From: an uncultured Clostridia bacterium
Lineage (GTDB): Bacteria > Bacillota > Clostridia > Christensenellales > Borkfalkiaceae
Direction: 5' to 3'
Assembly: GCA_934272745.1 (NCBI GenBank)
Contig: CAKQSI010000016.1
Coordinates: 1-44,448, forward strand
Length of the DNA stretch: 44,448 nt
The notes beneath the pieces are model-generated. The model saw only the letters and a program-made list of their open reading frames with translations, was not told the origin of the DNA and searched no databases. Below are positions 14,537 through 23,017 of this stretch, in pieces. Position 1 is the stretch's first letter; the number at the start of each line of letters is the position of its first letter. The position numbers and the translations under genes are program-made.

Positions 14537-15742
14537 ATGTCGAACGTAAAAGAGTATTTCGGAAATATCCGCCGCGGCTTCCGCGTGAAAAATTTTATCA
14601 ACTATTTTGCGGTGATCTTTCTTACCGTACTGACCGCTTCGCTTTCGGCGGCGGGAGCGTTGCAGCGTTCCACGCTCATTCTTTTAGAGCAGATCTCGTA
14701 CAGCGTCATCTTAGCGGTATCGCTCAGCCTTGTCGTCGGATTTTTGGGCGAACTTTCCTTAGGGCATGCGGCGTTTATGAGCCTCGGCGCCTTTATCGGC
14801 GGCTATTTGCAGACCTACGTCTTCAAAGATCTGCTTTCGGCTTCTCCGCTTCTTTCCGTCGTCGTCGCGATGCTGGTCGGAGGATTGGTCGCGGCGGTGT
14901 TCGGCTGTATCATCGGTCTGCCGGCGCTGCGCTTAAAAGGCGACTATCTTGCCATCGTGACGTTGGCGTTCGGAGAAATCGTCAAAACCGTGTTCGTCAA
15001 CATGAAGACCTTTGACGGCGCGGTGGGACTGAGAACCTACCGCTACGACGTGCATAAATTGTTTATCATCGGCTTCGTCGCGGTGTTTTTCACGCTGGTC
15101 GTGGTGCAGAACCTCATTCGCAGCAAACACGGCAGAGCCATTACCGCCATTCGCGATAACGAAATCGCGGCGCGCGCCATGGGCGTCAACGTCACGTTCT
15201 ATAAACTGGCGGTATTCGTGCTTTCCGCATTCTTTGCCGGGGTGGCGGGGGTGCTGTTCAGCAATGCGAACAACAGCTTCCGCGCGGCGACTTTCGATTA
15301 TAACTATTCCATCAACATTCTCGTCATGGTGGTATTGGGCGGCATGGGCAGCATTAACGGTTCTATCATCGCCGCGGCGCTCATTACCTTTATCAACAAC
15401 AAACTGGCGACCGTGCTTACCGGCGATCTCGCTTCGTTGCAGAATCTTTTCTATGCGCTGATTCTGATCGCGCTGGTTATCTACAACAACGCGCCCAAAC
15501 TGAAAGGCTTCCGCGAAAAGTACAATTTCCGCAACCTCTTCGCCTTTTTGTGGAAGAAGATCCGCCGCTTGTTTACGAAAAAAAGCGAAAAGGCGCCCGA
15601 TCCTTCGGTGGAACGGGCGGACAAAGGGGACTGGAGCAACATTCCCACCAAAATCGAAATGGACGCCATTTTGTCTACCGATCTGACGCCCGACCGCACC
15701 TATACGCCCGATAAACCGGATAAACCTAAGGGAGGCAACTGA
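14537..15742 (+). CDS. livM: Branched-chain amino acid ABC transporter permease LivM
   Basis: Second permease subunit, 401 residues. Conserved segments include LSLGHAAFMSLGAFIGGY, GLPALRLKGDYLAIVTLAFGEI and the coupling-loop region GRAITAIRDNEIAARAMGV. After the last membrane segment (about residue 315) comes a hydrophilic tail of about 75 residues, basic at first and then rich in Asp, Pro and Lys (DRTYTPDKPDKPKGGN). That is longer than in standard LivM and presumably cytoplasmic. It starts two bases after the livH stop. Confidence 0.94.
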   Translation: MSNVKEYFGNIRRGFRVKNFINYFAVIFLTVLTASLSAAGALQRSTLILLEQISYSVILAVSLSLVVGFLGELSLGHAAFMSLGAFIGGYLQTYVFKDLLSASPLLSVVVAMLVGGLVAAVFGCIIGLPALRLKGDYLAIVTLAFGEIVKTVFVNMKTFDGAVGLRTYRYDVHKLFIIGFVAVFFTLVVVQNLIRSKHGRAITAIRDNEIAARAMGVNVTFYKLAVFVLSAFFAGVAGVLFSNANNSFRAATFDYNYSINILVMVVLGGMGSINGSIIAAALITFINNKLATVLTGDLASLQNLFYALILIALVIYNNAPKLKGFREKYNFRNLFAFLWKKIRRLFTKKSEKAPDPSVERADKGDWSNIPTKIEMDAILSTDLTPDRTYTPDKPDKPKGGN

Positions 15743-15743
15743 G

Positions 15744-16517
15744 ATGGAAGAAACTTTTCTTTTGGAAACGCAGAATCTCGGCATTTCTTTCGGCGGGTTG
15801 AAAGCGGCGCAGGACGTCAATATCAGAATCCGCAAAAATCAATTGTACGGACTCATCGGTCCCAACGGCGCGGGAAAAACCACCGTGTTCAACCTGATCA
15901 CGGGCGTATATCAACCGACCACCGGCAAAATTCTTTTAGACGGGGAGGACCTGACCGGCAAGTCGCAGGCGGAAATCAACAAAAAGGGCATTGCGCGTAC
16001 CTTTCAGAATATCCGCCTTTTCAATAACGTCAGCGTGGTAAAAAACGTCATGGTAGGGCTTGCCAATCAGCCGGAATACCGCTGCAATCTGCTGCAATCC
16101 GTTTTCCGCACGCCCACGCATTACCGCACCGAACGCGCCATGCGGGAGGAAGCCAAAGCGCTTTTAGACGTTTTCGGACTGTTGGACGACCGCAACAATC
16201 TGGCGTGCAATCTGCCGTACGGCAAGCAGAGAAAACTGGAGATCGCCCGCGCTCTTGCGACGCACCCCAAACTTCTGCTTCTGGACGAACCCGCCGCCGG
16301 CATGAACCCGCACGAAACGGCGGAACTCATGGATATGATCCGCCTGATCCGCGACAAGTTCGATATGACCGTGCTTTTAATCGAACACGATATGAAACTG
16401 GTCAGCGGCATCTGCGACGAAGTGACGGTGCTGAACTTCGGCACGGTGCTTTGTCAGGGCAAGACCAAAGACGCGCTTTCCCGCCCGGAAGTGGTGAAAG
16501 CCTATCTCGGAGATTAA
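15744..16517 (+). CDS. livG: Branched-chain amino acid ABC transporter ATPase LivG
   Basis: Cytoplasmic ATPase of the importer, 257 residues. Walker A GPNGAGKTT, Q-loop region ARTFQNIRLF, signature-like LPYGKQRKLEIARAL, Walker B LLLLDEPAAGMNP and H-loop IEHDM are all present. The non-canonical signature (YGKQRK rather than SGGQ) is usual for LivG. A start ATG lies one base after the livM stop, with GGAGG inside the end of livM. Confidence 0.96.
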   Translation: MEETFLLETQNLGISFGGLKAAQDVNIRIRKNQLYGLIGPNGAGKTTVFNLITGVYQPTTGKILLDGEDLTGKSQAEINKKGIARTFQNIRLFNNVSVVKNVMVGLANQPEYRCNLLQSVFRTPTHYRTERAMREEAKALLDVFGLLDDRNNLACNLPYGKQRKLEIARALATHPKLLLLDEPAAGMNPHETAELMDMIRLIRDKFDMTVLLIEHDMKLVSGICDEVTVLNFGTVLCQGKTKDALSRPEVVKAYLGD

Positions 16518-16520
16518 CTT

Positions 16521-17231
16521 ATGGCGTTACTCGAAGTAGAAAATTTAGAGGTCGCATACGGATTGATCAACGCTATCCGCGGCGTTTCCTTTACGGTTGA
16601 AGAAGGGGAGATCGTCGTTCTGATCGGCGCAAACGGCGCGGGAAAAACCACCATTATGCACACCGTGGCGGGGCTTCATCCGGCAAAAAGCGGAAAAATC
16701 CGTTACGACGGGCAGGACATTACAAACGCCGCGGCGCATAAACTGGTAAAACTCGGCATGGCGCAGGTGCCGGAAGGGCGCCGCGTATTTGCCGAACTTT
16801 CGGTAAAAGACAACCTGCTTCTCGGCGCCTATACCCGGAAAGACCGGGCGGAAACCGAAGCAACCCTATCCCGCGTGTACGAAAAATTTCCCGTTTTAAA
16901 GGAGCGCGGCAAACAACTTGCCGGCACGCTTTCGGGCGGGGAACAGCAGATGCTTGCCGTCGGCAGAGCACTGATGTCGCACCCCAAACTGCTGCTCCTC
17001 GACGAACCGTCCATGGGACTTTCACCCCTGTACGTCACGCAGATTTTCAAGACCATCAAGGAAATCAACGAGGAGGGGACGACCGTGCTTCTCGTCGAAC
17101 AGAACGCCAAGCAGGCGCTTTCCGTTGCGACCCGCGCCTACGTGCTGGAAACGGGCAAAATCGTCCTTTCCGGCAAGGGGGAGGAACTGTTAAACGACGA
17201 AAACATCAAAAAGGCATACCTTGCGGAGTAA
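16521..17231 (+). CDS. livF: Branched-chain amino acid ABC transporter ATPase LivF
   Basis: Partner ATPase of LivG, 236 residues. Walker A GANGAGKTT, QVPEGRRVFAELSV (a LivF hallmark), signature LSGGEQQMLAVGRAL, Walker B LLLLDEPSMGLSP and H-loop VEQNAKQAL are complete. It starts three bases after the livG stop and ends the liv operon. There is no clear T-tailed terminator immediately after it; the hairpins at 17338-17474 may serve. Confidence 0.96.
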   Translation: MALLEVENLEVAYGLINAIRGVSFTVEEGEIVVLIGANGAGKTTIMHTVAGLHPAKSGKIRYDGQDITNAAAHKLVKLGMAQVPEGRRVFAELSVKDNLLLGAYTRKDRAETEATLSRVYEKFPVLKERGKQLAGTLSGGEQQMLAVGRALMSHPKLLLLDEPSMGLSPLYVTQIFKTIKEINEEGTTVLLVEQNAKQALSVATRAYVLETGKIVLSGKGEELLNDENIKKAYLAE

Positions 17232-17337
17232 AATTTAAGCGGAATGTATACTCCGGAACGGGTCACAACTTTTTTGGCGTTTGTTGAAAATTTTAATGCG
17301 TGCAATACGTTTTCAATCAAAACCAATAGTTTAAACT

Positions 17338-17378
17338 TTTTATACGGCGGGCGACCTATGGTCGCCCGCCGTATAAAA
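17338..17378. repeat. Long perfect palindrome of the gggcgacc family
   Basis: tatacggcgggcgacc (17341-17356) pairs perfectly with 17360-17375 around the loop tat, and flanking T and A bases extend it to about 19 bp. The core gggcgacc/ggtcgccc also occurs at 669-687. It may end liv transcription, although the T-run after it is poor. Confidence 0.8.
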
Positions 17379-17392
17379 TTTCTTGTCAAAGC

Positions 17393-17411
17393 GGGCGATC
17401 GATGATCGCCC
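17393..17411. repeat. Palindrome gggcgatc-gat-gatcgccc
   Basis: Perfect 8-bp arms with a three-base loop, 14 bases after the previous palindrome, with a one-base variant of the same core. It is followed by cctacg. Confidence 0.8.
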
Positions 17412-17450
17412 CTACGAGTAGTGGTGTCAAAGATAAAGGAGAAAACGAGC

Positions 17451-17474
17451 GCCGGGCGGCATTTGCCGCCCGGC
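17451..17474 (+). terminator. GC-rich hairpin, possible terminator
   Basis: gccgggcggc/gccgcccggc, 10 bp with loop attt, followed by ggggtttttcccc. Four G separate the stem from the T-run, so termination is uncertain. Confidence 0.45.
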
Positions 17475-17646
17475 GGGGTTTTTCCCCGAATTTCGTGTGC
17501 GGGTCTTTCCGGAGAGAAGGTCTTGATTTTTTTTCCGGCGAAAGTTTTATTGCCTTATTTTCCGCACCGAATATTTTCCGCCCCGGAATAATTACCGTTT
17601 TTGCGGCGCAAGCAAGCGCAAATTTCTATAAACGGTTTCAAAAAAG

Positions 17647-17675
17647 TTGTAACGGGCGGGCAAATGTGTTATAAT
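17647..17675 (+). promoter_or_regulatory. Promoter of the cardiolipin synthase gene
   Basis: TTGTAA (17647-17652), a 17-base spacer and perfect TATAAT (17670-17675), 20 bases before the ATG. The -35 is a weak match and the 5' untranslated region would be very short. Confidence 0.65.
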
Positions 17676-17695
17676 GCTAAAAGGGATATCAGAAA

Positions 17696-19222
17696 ATGAA
17701 GAAATCTTTCAAAATGATTTTTAATAGAACCGCACTTGTGGCGCTCGCGATTATTTTGCAGGTTGCGATTATTTTTGCAAGCCTGCAATATTTTTACGAG
17801 TACTATATCGCGGTGCAGACGGTTTCCGCCATTTTCGGGGCGCTGGTTCTGATCGCCATCATCAACCAGAAAACCATGCCGGAATTTAAATTGTCCTGGG
17901 CGCTGGTCGTGCTGATTTTTCCCCTTCTCGGCACAATGCTTTACCTGATGTTCTCCAAAAACACGGTGGCAAGAAGGCTGAGAAAGCATATGACGCCTTT
18001 CGCTTCGGAATACCTCCGTTCCTGTCAGGTTTCGAGAGAGGGGTATACCGAAACGGAGCGGGAGTTCAATCAAAAAGGTCTTCCCAAATATATCGTAAGT
18101 TCGGCTTCGCTTTCCGCGTTCGGCGGGACGAACACCAGATTTTTCCCCTTTGGGGAAGAAATGTACCGCAGCCTGATCGAGGATCTGAAAAAAGCCGAAA
18201 AATTTATTTTTATGGAATACTTCATCGTCGAACCGGGCGAAATGTGGAGTTCGATCGTCGATATTTTAGAACAGAAAGTAAAAGAGGGGCTGGACGTCCG
18301 CGTGCTTTACGACGATCTCGGTTCCTCGCCGCACGTCAAAAGCAGTTACTATAAAACACTCAGAAAAAGCGGCATCAAGTGCTATAAATTCAACAAATTT
18401 ATTCCCGTCGTGTCGGGCATCCACAACAACCGCGATCACCGCAAAATCACCGTCATCGACGGACAGATCGGGTATACCGGCGGGCTGAATATGGCGGACG
18501 AGTATTGCAATTTTACCCACCCTTACGGGAAGTGGAAAGACACCGCGGTGCGCCTTTCCGGCAAAGCGGTCAACAACCTGACGCTGCTGTTTCTGGAAAA
18601 CTACAATATGACCGCCGGTACCAAAGATCATTTTTCGGACTACCTTCTCGCGCAGGCGGAAGAAACCGAAGAAAACGCGATGGTGCAGCCTTTCGGCGAC
18701 GGGCCGGAACCGCAGTATCACGAACTGATCGCGGAAAACGCCTTTCTTTCCATGATCGAAAACGCGAAAGAAAGCGTGTATATCACAACGCCGTACCTGA
18801 TTATCGACTATACTTTGCAGCGCGCGCTGTGCTTTGCCGCGAAACGCGGGGTAGACGTGCAACTGATCACGCCCGGCGTTCCGGACAAAAAACTGGTTTA
18901 CGCCGTTACGCGCAGCAATTACGGCGTTCTGCTGAAAGCCGGCGTCAAGATTTACGAATACACGCCGGGGTTTATTCACAGCAAAACGGTGGTTGCGGAC
19001 GGGAAGGTCGCGTTCTGCGGCACGGTCAATTTCGACTATCGCAGTCTGGTGCATCACTTCGAATGCGGCGTGCTGCTTTACGGCGGTAAAACCGTGACCG
19101 AAATGCAAAACGATTTTATTGCGACGAGCAAAGAATGCCGCGAGGTGCCGAAAAATTACCGGCAAAATCCGCTGGTCGGTTGGGTCTGCGATCTGTTGAC
19201 CATTTTAACGCCGCTGCTTTAA
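17696..19222 (+). CDS. cls: Cardiolipin synthase (phospholipase D family)
   Basis: Condenses two phosphatidylglycerols into cardiolipin and glycerol at the membrane. It has 508 residues. Two to three hydrophobic helices (about 12-85) precede two phospholipase D domains. Each carries an intact HxKxxxxD motif: HRKITVID (248-255, followed by GQIGYTGGLNMADEY) and HSKTVVAD (428-435, followed by GKVAFCGTVNFDYRS). Length and order match bacterial Cls of Firmicutes. It appears to be a single-gene transcript. Confidence 0.94.
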   Translation: MKKSFKMIFNRTALVALAIILQVAIIFASLQYFYEYYIAVQTVSAIFGALVLIAIINQKTMPEFKLSWALVVLIFPLLGTMLYLMFSKNTVARRLRKHMTPFASEYLRSCQVSREGYTETEREFNQKGLPKYIVSSASLSAFGGTNTRFFPFGEEMYRSLIEDLKKAEKFIFMEYFIVEPGEMWSSIVDILEQKVKEGLDVRVLYDDLGSSPHVKSSYYKTLRKSGIKCYKFNKFIPVVSGIHNNRDHRKITVIDGQIGYTGGLNMADEYCNFTHPYGKWKDTAVRLSGKAVNNLTLLFLENYNMTAGTKDHFSDYLLAQAEETEENAMVQPFGDGPEPQYHELIAENAFLSMIENAKESVYITTPYLIIDYTLQRALCFAAKRGVDVQLITPGVPDKKLVYAVTRSNYGVLLKAGVKIYEYTPGFIHSKTVVADGKVAFCGTVNFDYRSLVHHFECGVLLYGGKTVTEMQNDFIATSKECREVPKNYRQNPLVGWVCDLLTILTPLL

Positions 19223-19255
19223 AGAAACGTTTCCGTTTTAACGTCGGTTCCACCG

Positions 19256-19550
19256 TAGGGATTCCATCCGCCATCCCTAACTATTTTTGCGGTGATAAAC
19301 CGATTTATGCGGCGTTAAACGCCGCTCGTAGTACGCCCAGTACGACTTCGGGCGTTTGCCTTGCCTAAACGAGCCGCGTTGCGGTCGGTTTCTCATCCGC
19401 AAAAATGCTACGCACCGAAAAGAGCGCATTTTTTGATGATTTTTTGCGAGCGTGAGGGTTGCCGTACTTGACGTACTGCGCCCGAGCGGTCGCGGAAAAT
19501 GGCGAAAAAGACGCCTTTTCGGTAATTAGTGATGGCGAATGGAATCCCTA
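19256..19550. mobile_element. 295-bp MITE-like inverted-repeat element
   Basis: The ends are inverted copies starting TAGGGATTCCAT: 19256-19283 against the reverse complement of 19523-19550, matching at 25 of 28 bases. Inside are two large imperfect palindromes. One has outer arms 19284-19303 and 19385-19405. The other covers about 19414-19522 and is centred on gtacttgacgtac. It encodes no protein. The right-hand 76 bases recur at 44373-44448. The terminal TA could be a duplicated TA target, as with Tc1/IS630-type transposition, but no longer direct repeat flanks it. It lies between cls and the next operon. Confidence 0.8.
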
Positions 19551-19579
19551 GAAAAAACTCCCGAAATAAGGAGATCGAT

Positions 19580-20314
19580 ATGTTTTTAAAACTCACGCTG
19601 CTGTTTTTCATCGGCTGTTTCGGCGGCTGGATTATGGAATTTTTCTTCCGCCGCATCGTACATAAAAAGTGGTGCAACCCCGGCTTTTTAACCGGTCCGT
19701 GGCTGCCCATTTACGGTACCGGGCTTTGCGCCTTGTATCTTTTGTGCCGCATTCCGCTGCCATTTATCCATAACGCCGTATGGGAAGCGGTGGTGCGTAT
19801 CCTGCTGATTACGGTTACCATGACGGCGATCGAATACGTCACCGGCATGATTTTTATCGTGGGAATGAAGGTCAAACTGTGGGATTATTCCAACCGCTGG
19901 GGAAATATTCACGGCGTAATCTGCCCGCTGTTTTCCCTGATCTGGGGCGTAATCGGCGGGGCGTACGCCGTGCTGGTCGATCCCGAAATCGTGGGGATAC
20001 TGAACTGGTTTTCGGACAATCTTGCCTATTCGTTCGTGGTGGGAACGGTATTCGGCGTGTTTTTGGTGGACGTTTGCTATTCGTTCGGCGTGGTTTCCAA
20101 AATCCGCAACTGGGCAGCGGAAAAGAATGTCGTCGTCAAGTACGAAGAACTCAAGACTGCTTTTGCCGAAAAGAAGCGCGCCGCTTTTGAAAAACTCACT
20201 TTCCTTTTGCCGTTCCGTTCCAAGCGGGGCATTAAAGAGGATATGAACGAGTACCTGGCGGACGAAGAAACCGAAGAAAAAAGCGTCTGGCACGGAGCGG
20301 CGCGGAAAAAATAA
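19580..20314 (+). CDS. CmpB-type multi-pass membrane protein (putative ABC transporter permease family)
   Basis: A 244-residue membrane protein resembling the family annotated as putative ABC transporter permease (COG4905 / CmpB). It has about five to six hydrophobic segments, the N-terminal FFIGCFGGWIMEFFFRRI motif, GFLTGPWLPIYGTG, and a GVICPLFSLIWGV segment. A basic/acidic cytoplasmic tail follows. No ATPase or binding protein is nearby, so a transport role is unproven. The start at 19580 has AAGGAG 8 bases upstream, just beyond the inverted-repeat element; a longer frame would begin inside the element. The stop overlaps the next start as TAATG. Confidence 0.8.
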   Translation: MFLKLTLLFFIGCFGGWIMEFFFRRIVHKKWCNPGFLTGPWLPIYGTGLCALYLLCRIPLPFIHNAVWEAVVRILLITVTMTAIEYVTGMIFIVGMKVKLWDYSNRWGNIHGVICPLFSLIWGVIGGAYAVLVDPEIVGILNWFSDNLAYSFVVGTVFGVFLVDVCYSFGVVSKIRNWAAEKNVVVKYEELKTAFAEKKRAAFEKLTFLLPFRSKRGIKEDMNEYLADEETEEKSVWHGAARKK

Positions 20315-21138
20315 TGAATATTCTTTTAGCCATCAACCGCGGCTATCTGCCGCATTTTTATACCACGGTCAATTCGCTTTTACAGTCGAACGGAAAGCAC
20401 TTACCGGAATTTTACGTCATGCACACCGACCTGACGGAAAAAGACATGGCGGAGATTGCGCGTACTTTTCCCGCGGCGAAATTCCGTTTTATTCTGACCG
20501 ACGAAAGCGATCTGAGCGATTTTCCCACCGTAAAGCGGTACCCCAAGACCATTTATTACCGCATTTTCGCGCCGCTGTATCTGCCGGAAAGCGTCGATCG
20601 GATTTTATATCTCGACTGCGATCTGGTGGTGCATAACGACCTTTCGGAATTATATAATACCCCGTTCGGGGAAGCGCTTTTCGTCGCTTGTACCAATATC
20701 CGGAAGGCGCTTTTAAACGTCAATCGTATGCGCCTGCAGGTGCCGGAAGGGTTTGTGTATATGAACTCCGGCGTGGTTCTGATGAATATCAAAGATTACA
20801 GAAAAGTTCTGGACGTCGAAAAGATCCGCGAGTTCACCCTGAAAAACAAACACAAGTTGATCCTGTTCGATCAGGATATCTTCTGCAAATTTTACGGCGA
20901 CCGCATTTTACTCAAAGACGCGGCGGTGTATAACCTTTCCGACCGGTATATCCGGCTGCATAATTTAAGGAAGCGCGCGGAAAAAATCGACGCGGCGTGG
21001 GTAGAGAAAAACAACGCCGTCATACACTATATCGGTACCAATAAACCGTGGAAGCCGAACTATCGCGGCATTTTAGCGGATTATTACTTCAAGTACCGCA
21101 TCGAACCCGTTTCGGGTTCGGAAAACGGAGAACAATGA
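20314..21138 (+). CDS. Glycosyltransferase family 8 protein
   Basis: A 274-residue GT-A fold glycosyltransferase of the GT8 type. Visible are the N-terminal LLAINRGYLPHFYTTVNSLL, YYRIFAPLYLP, the DxD metal/sugar-nucleotide motif LDCDLVV (DCD 101-103), MNSGVVLMN, DQD, and the C-terminal HYIGTNKPW. Such enzymes move galactose or glucose from UDP-sugar to lipopolysaccharide-like, glycolipid or wall acceptors. The acceptor here is unknown. It is coupled to both neighbours by overlapping stop and start codons. Confidence 0.9.
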   Translation: MNILLAINRGYLPHFYTTVNSLLQSNGKHLPEFYVMHTDLTEKDMAEIARTFPAAKFRFILTDESDLSDFPTVKRYPKTIYYRIFAPLYLPESVDRILYLDCDLVVHNDLSELYNTPFGEALFVACTNIRKALLNVNRMRLQVPEGFVYMNSGVVLMNIKDYRKVLDVEKIREFTLKNKHKLILFDQDIFCKFYGDRILLKDAAVYNLSDRYIRLHNLRKRAEKIDAAWVEKNNAVIHYIGTNKPWKPNYRGILADYYFKYRIEPVSGSENGEQ

Positions 21139-21941
21139 ACACCCAAGAACTGGTCAAAAATTTAGAACGTACTTATTTGCCGGACGAAAAGCAGGCGGAC
21201 TGCTTCCCCGAAAAAGAAGAGGTCAAAGCCTTTACGAAAGAGATCCGAAAAGTGCTGTTTCCGGCGTTTTTCGCTTCCTGCAAGGAAAAAAACGACCGTG
21301 CGGCGCTGATCGATTCGGCAAAGGAAAAATTATCCGGACTGCTTTCCACCGTGTACGGTAAAGATACCGCTGCCGCGGCACGGGCGGAAAACGTCTTTTG
21401 GGACGGACTCCCCGCGGTGCTTTCCGCGTTGATGTTCGACCTGCAGGCGTTTTACGACGGCGACCCCGCCGCGGAGAATAAGGAGGAGATCGTCCTGTGC
21501 TATCCCGGCTTCTACGCCGTCACGATGTATCGTATCGCGCACGTTCTGTATAAAGCGGGGGTGAAGTTTCTGCCGCGTATGATTACGGAGATCGCGCACG
21601 CGGAAACGGGGATCGACGTTCACCCCGGCGCAAAGATCGGCGCGTATTTCTTCATCGATCACGGCACGGGCATCGTCGTGGGCGAAACCACCGAGATCGG
21701 CGACCACGTCCGCTTGTATCAGGGCGTGACGCTGGGCGCGAAGAGTTTCAGTCTGGACGAAAACGGCAATCCCGTCAAGGGCGGGAAACGTCACCCGACC
21801 ATCGGCAGCAACGTGGTTATTTACGCAAACGCCACCATTCTGGGCGGAAACACCACGGTAGGGGATAACTGCGTGGTGGGCGGCAACGTCTGGCTGACCG
21901 ACTCCATCGCGCCGAACACCACCGTGTATTACAGGAAATAA
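21135..21941 (+). CDS. cysE: Serine O-acetyltransferase
   Basis: Acetylates serine with acetyl-CoA, the first step of cysteine synthesis. It has 268 residues. A helical N-terminal domain (about 1-150) is followed by a left-handed beta-helix with hexapeptide repeats: IDVHPGAKIG, FIDHGTGIVVGETTEIGDHVRLYQGVTLGA, GKRHPTIGSNVVIYANATILGGNTTVGDNCVVGGNVWL. The HPGA and DHGTGIVVGET blocks are diagnostic for CysE/EpsC. It overlaps the GT8 gene by ATGA. The link to a glycosyltransferase has no obvious metabolic reason. A weak hairpin with a short T-run follows near 21966-21990. Confidence 0.93.
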   Translation: MNTQELVKNLERTYLPDEKQADCFPEKEEVKAFTKEIRKVLFPAFFASCKEKNDRAALIDSAKEKLSGLLSTVYGKDTAAAARAENVFWDGLPAVLSALMFDLQAFYDGDPAAENKEEIVLCYPGFYAVTMYRIAHVLYKAGVKFLPRMITEIAHAETGIDVHPGAKIGAYFFIDHGTGIVVGETTEIGDHVRLYQGVTLGAKSFSLDENGNPVKGGKRHPTIGSNVVIYANATILGGNTTVGDNCVVGGNVWLTDSIAPNTTVYYRK

Positions 21942-22141
21942 ATGCGCCGGGAAAAGCCGGGCAAAAGGTGGGGCGCCTTTCATTTTTAAGGTTGCCGATT
22001 TGAAAACCGCCCGGCGTTTTGTCGGGCAGAGTGTCGGGACGGACAGACTGACGACCGGAAAAGAATTCCCGGCGTCTTTCCGTTGGAATTTGATAAAGTT
22101 TACCCTGCGGGATTCTTCCATCGGGGAAAGAGGACGGATAA

Positions 22142-22999
22142 ATGGATACGTTATGCAGATGCGGAAGCGGACTTCCGTACGAACAGTGCCACAAAAAAGC
22201 GGACGAATGGATCAAGGAGTATAAAAACAAGCACCAGCGCGTGCCCACCTTTGCCATGATCAAAAATCCCGTTCAGATCGAAAAGATCCGGGAAGCGGGC
22301 AGAGTCAACACGCTGGTTCTGGACGCGGTAGACCGCATGATCGGCGAGGGGGTCACGACCGAAGATATCAACCACGTCGTGGATACCGAAACCAGAAAAC
22401 TGGGCGGCATTCCGGCGCCGCTCAATTACGAAGGGTTCCCCAAAAGCGTTTGTACGTCGGTCAACGATCAGGTATGCCACGGCATTCCCGATAAACGGGT
22501 CAAGCTGGTCAAAGGCGACATTATCAACGTGGACTGTACCACAAACTACGGCGGCTACTACGGCGACGCCAGCAGAATGTACGAGATCGGCGAGGTTTCG
22601 CCTTTGGCGGAACGGCTGGTAAAGGTCACGCGGGAGAGTGTGGAACTGGCGATCGAAAAGATCGGTCCGTTCGCTCACCTCGGCGACGTCGGCTTTTATA
22701 TCAACCGCCACGCCGTAAAAAACGGCTTTTCGGTCGTTCGGGAAGTGGGCGGTCACGGCGTAGGGCTGGAAATGCACGAGGACCCTTACGTCTGCCACGT
22801 GGGCGATCTCGGGAAAGACATTGTGCTTCTGCCCGGAATGATCTTCACCATCGAACCGATGATCAACGCCGGCAAACGCAACGTGTTTATCGATTCCGGC
22901 AACGGCTGGACGATTTATACGGCGGACGGCAGCCTTTCCGCGCAGGTGGAACATACCGTTTTAATCACCGAAACGGGCGTGGAAGTGCTTTCCCGCTAA
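22142..22999 (+). CDS. map: Type I methionyl aminopeptidase with SEC-C zinc motif
   Basis: Removes the initiator methionine from nascent proteins. It has 285 residues. The N-terminus carries a SEC-C motif (Cys5, Cys7, Cys16, His17), expected to bind zinc and the ribosome or nascent chain. The pita-bread catalytic domain has all five metal ligands: Asp131, Asp142, His205, Glu238 and Glu270. AGAGGA precedes the ATG. The SEC-C form is common in Clostridia. Confidence 0.95.
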   Translation: MDTLCRCGSGLPYEQCHKKADEWIKEYKNKHQRVPTFAMIKNPVQIEKIREAGRVNTLVLDAVDRMIGEGVTTEDINHVVDTETRKLGGIPAPLNYEGFPKSVCTSVNDQVCHGIPDKRVKLVKGDIINVDCTTNYGGYYGDASRMYEIGEVSPLAERLVKVTRESVELAIEKIGPFAHLGDVGFYINRHAVKNGFSVVREVGGHGVGLEMHEDPYVCHVGDLGKDIVLLPGMIFTIEPMINAGKRNVFIDSGNGWTIYTADGSLSAQVEHTVLITETGVEVLSR

Positions 23000-23017
23000 G
23001 GGGCGACCACAAAAGGT

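Larger units (their letters stand above)
17232..17695. other. Repeat-rich spacer between livF and the cardiolipin synthase gene
   Basis: No supported gene in 464 bases. It contains three strong palindromes (17338-17378, 17393-17411, 17451-17474) and the promoter at 17647-17675. A rightward frame at 17402-17674 has no ribosome binding site and runs through the hairpins. Confidence 0.75.

Noticed and set aside
17402..17674. Rightward frame before the cardiolipin synthase gene
   Set aside because: It crosses strong hairpins and the promoter, has no ribosome site and no recognisable product.
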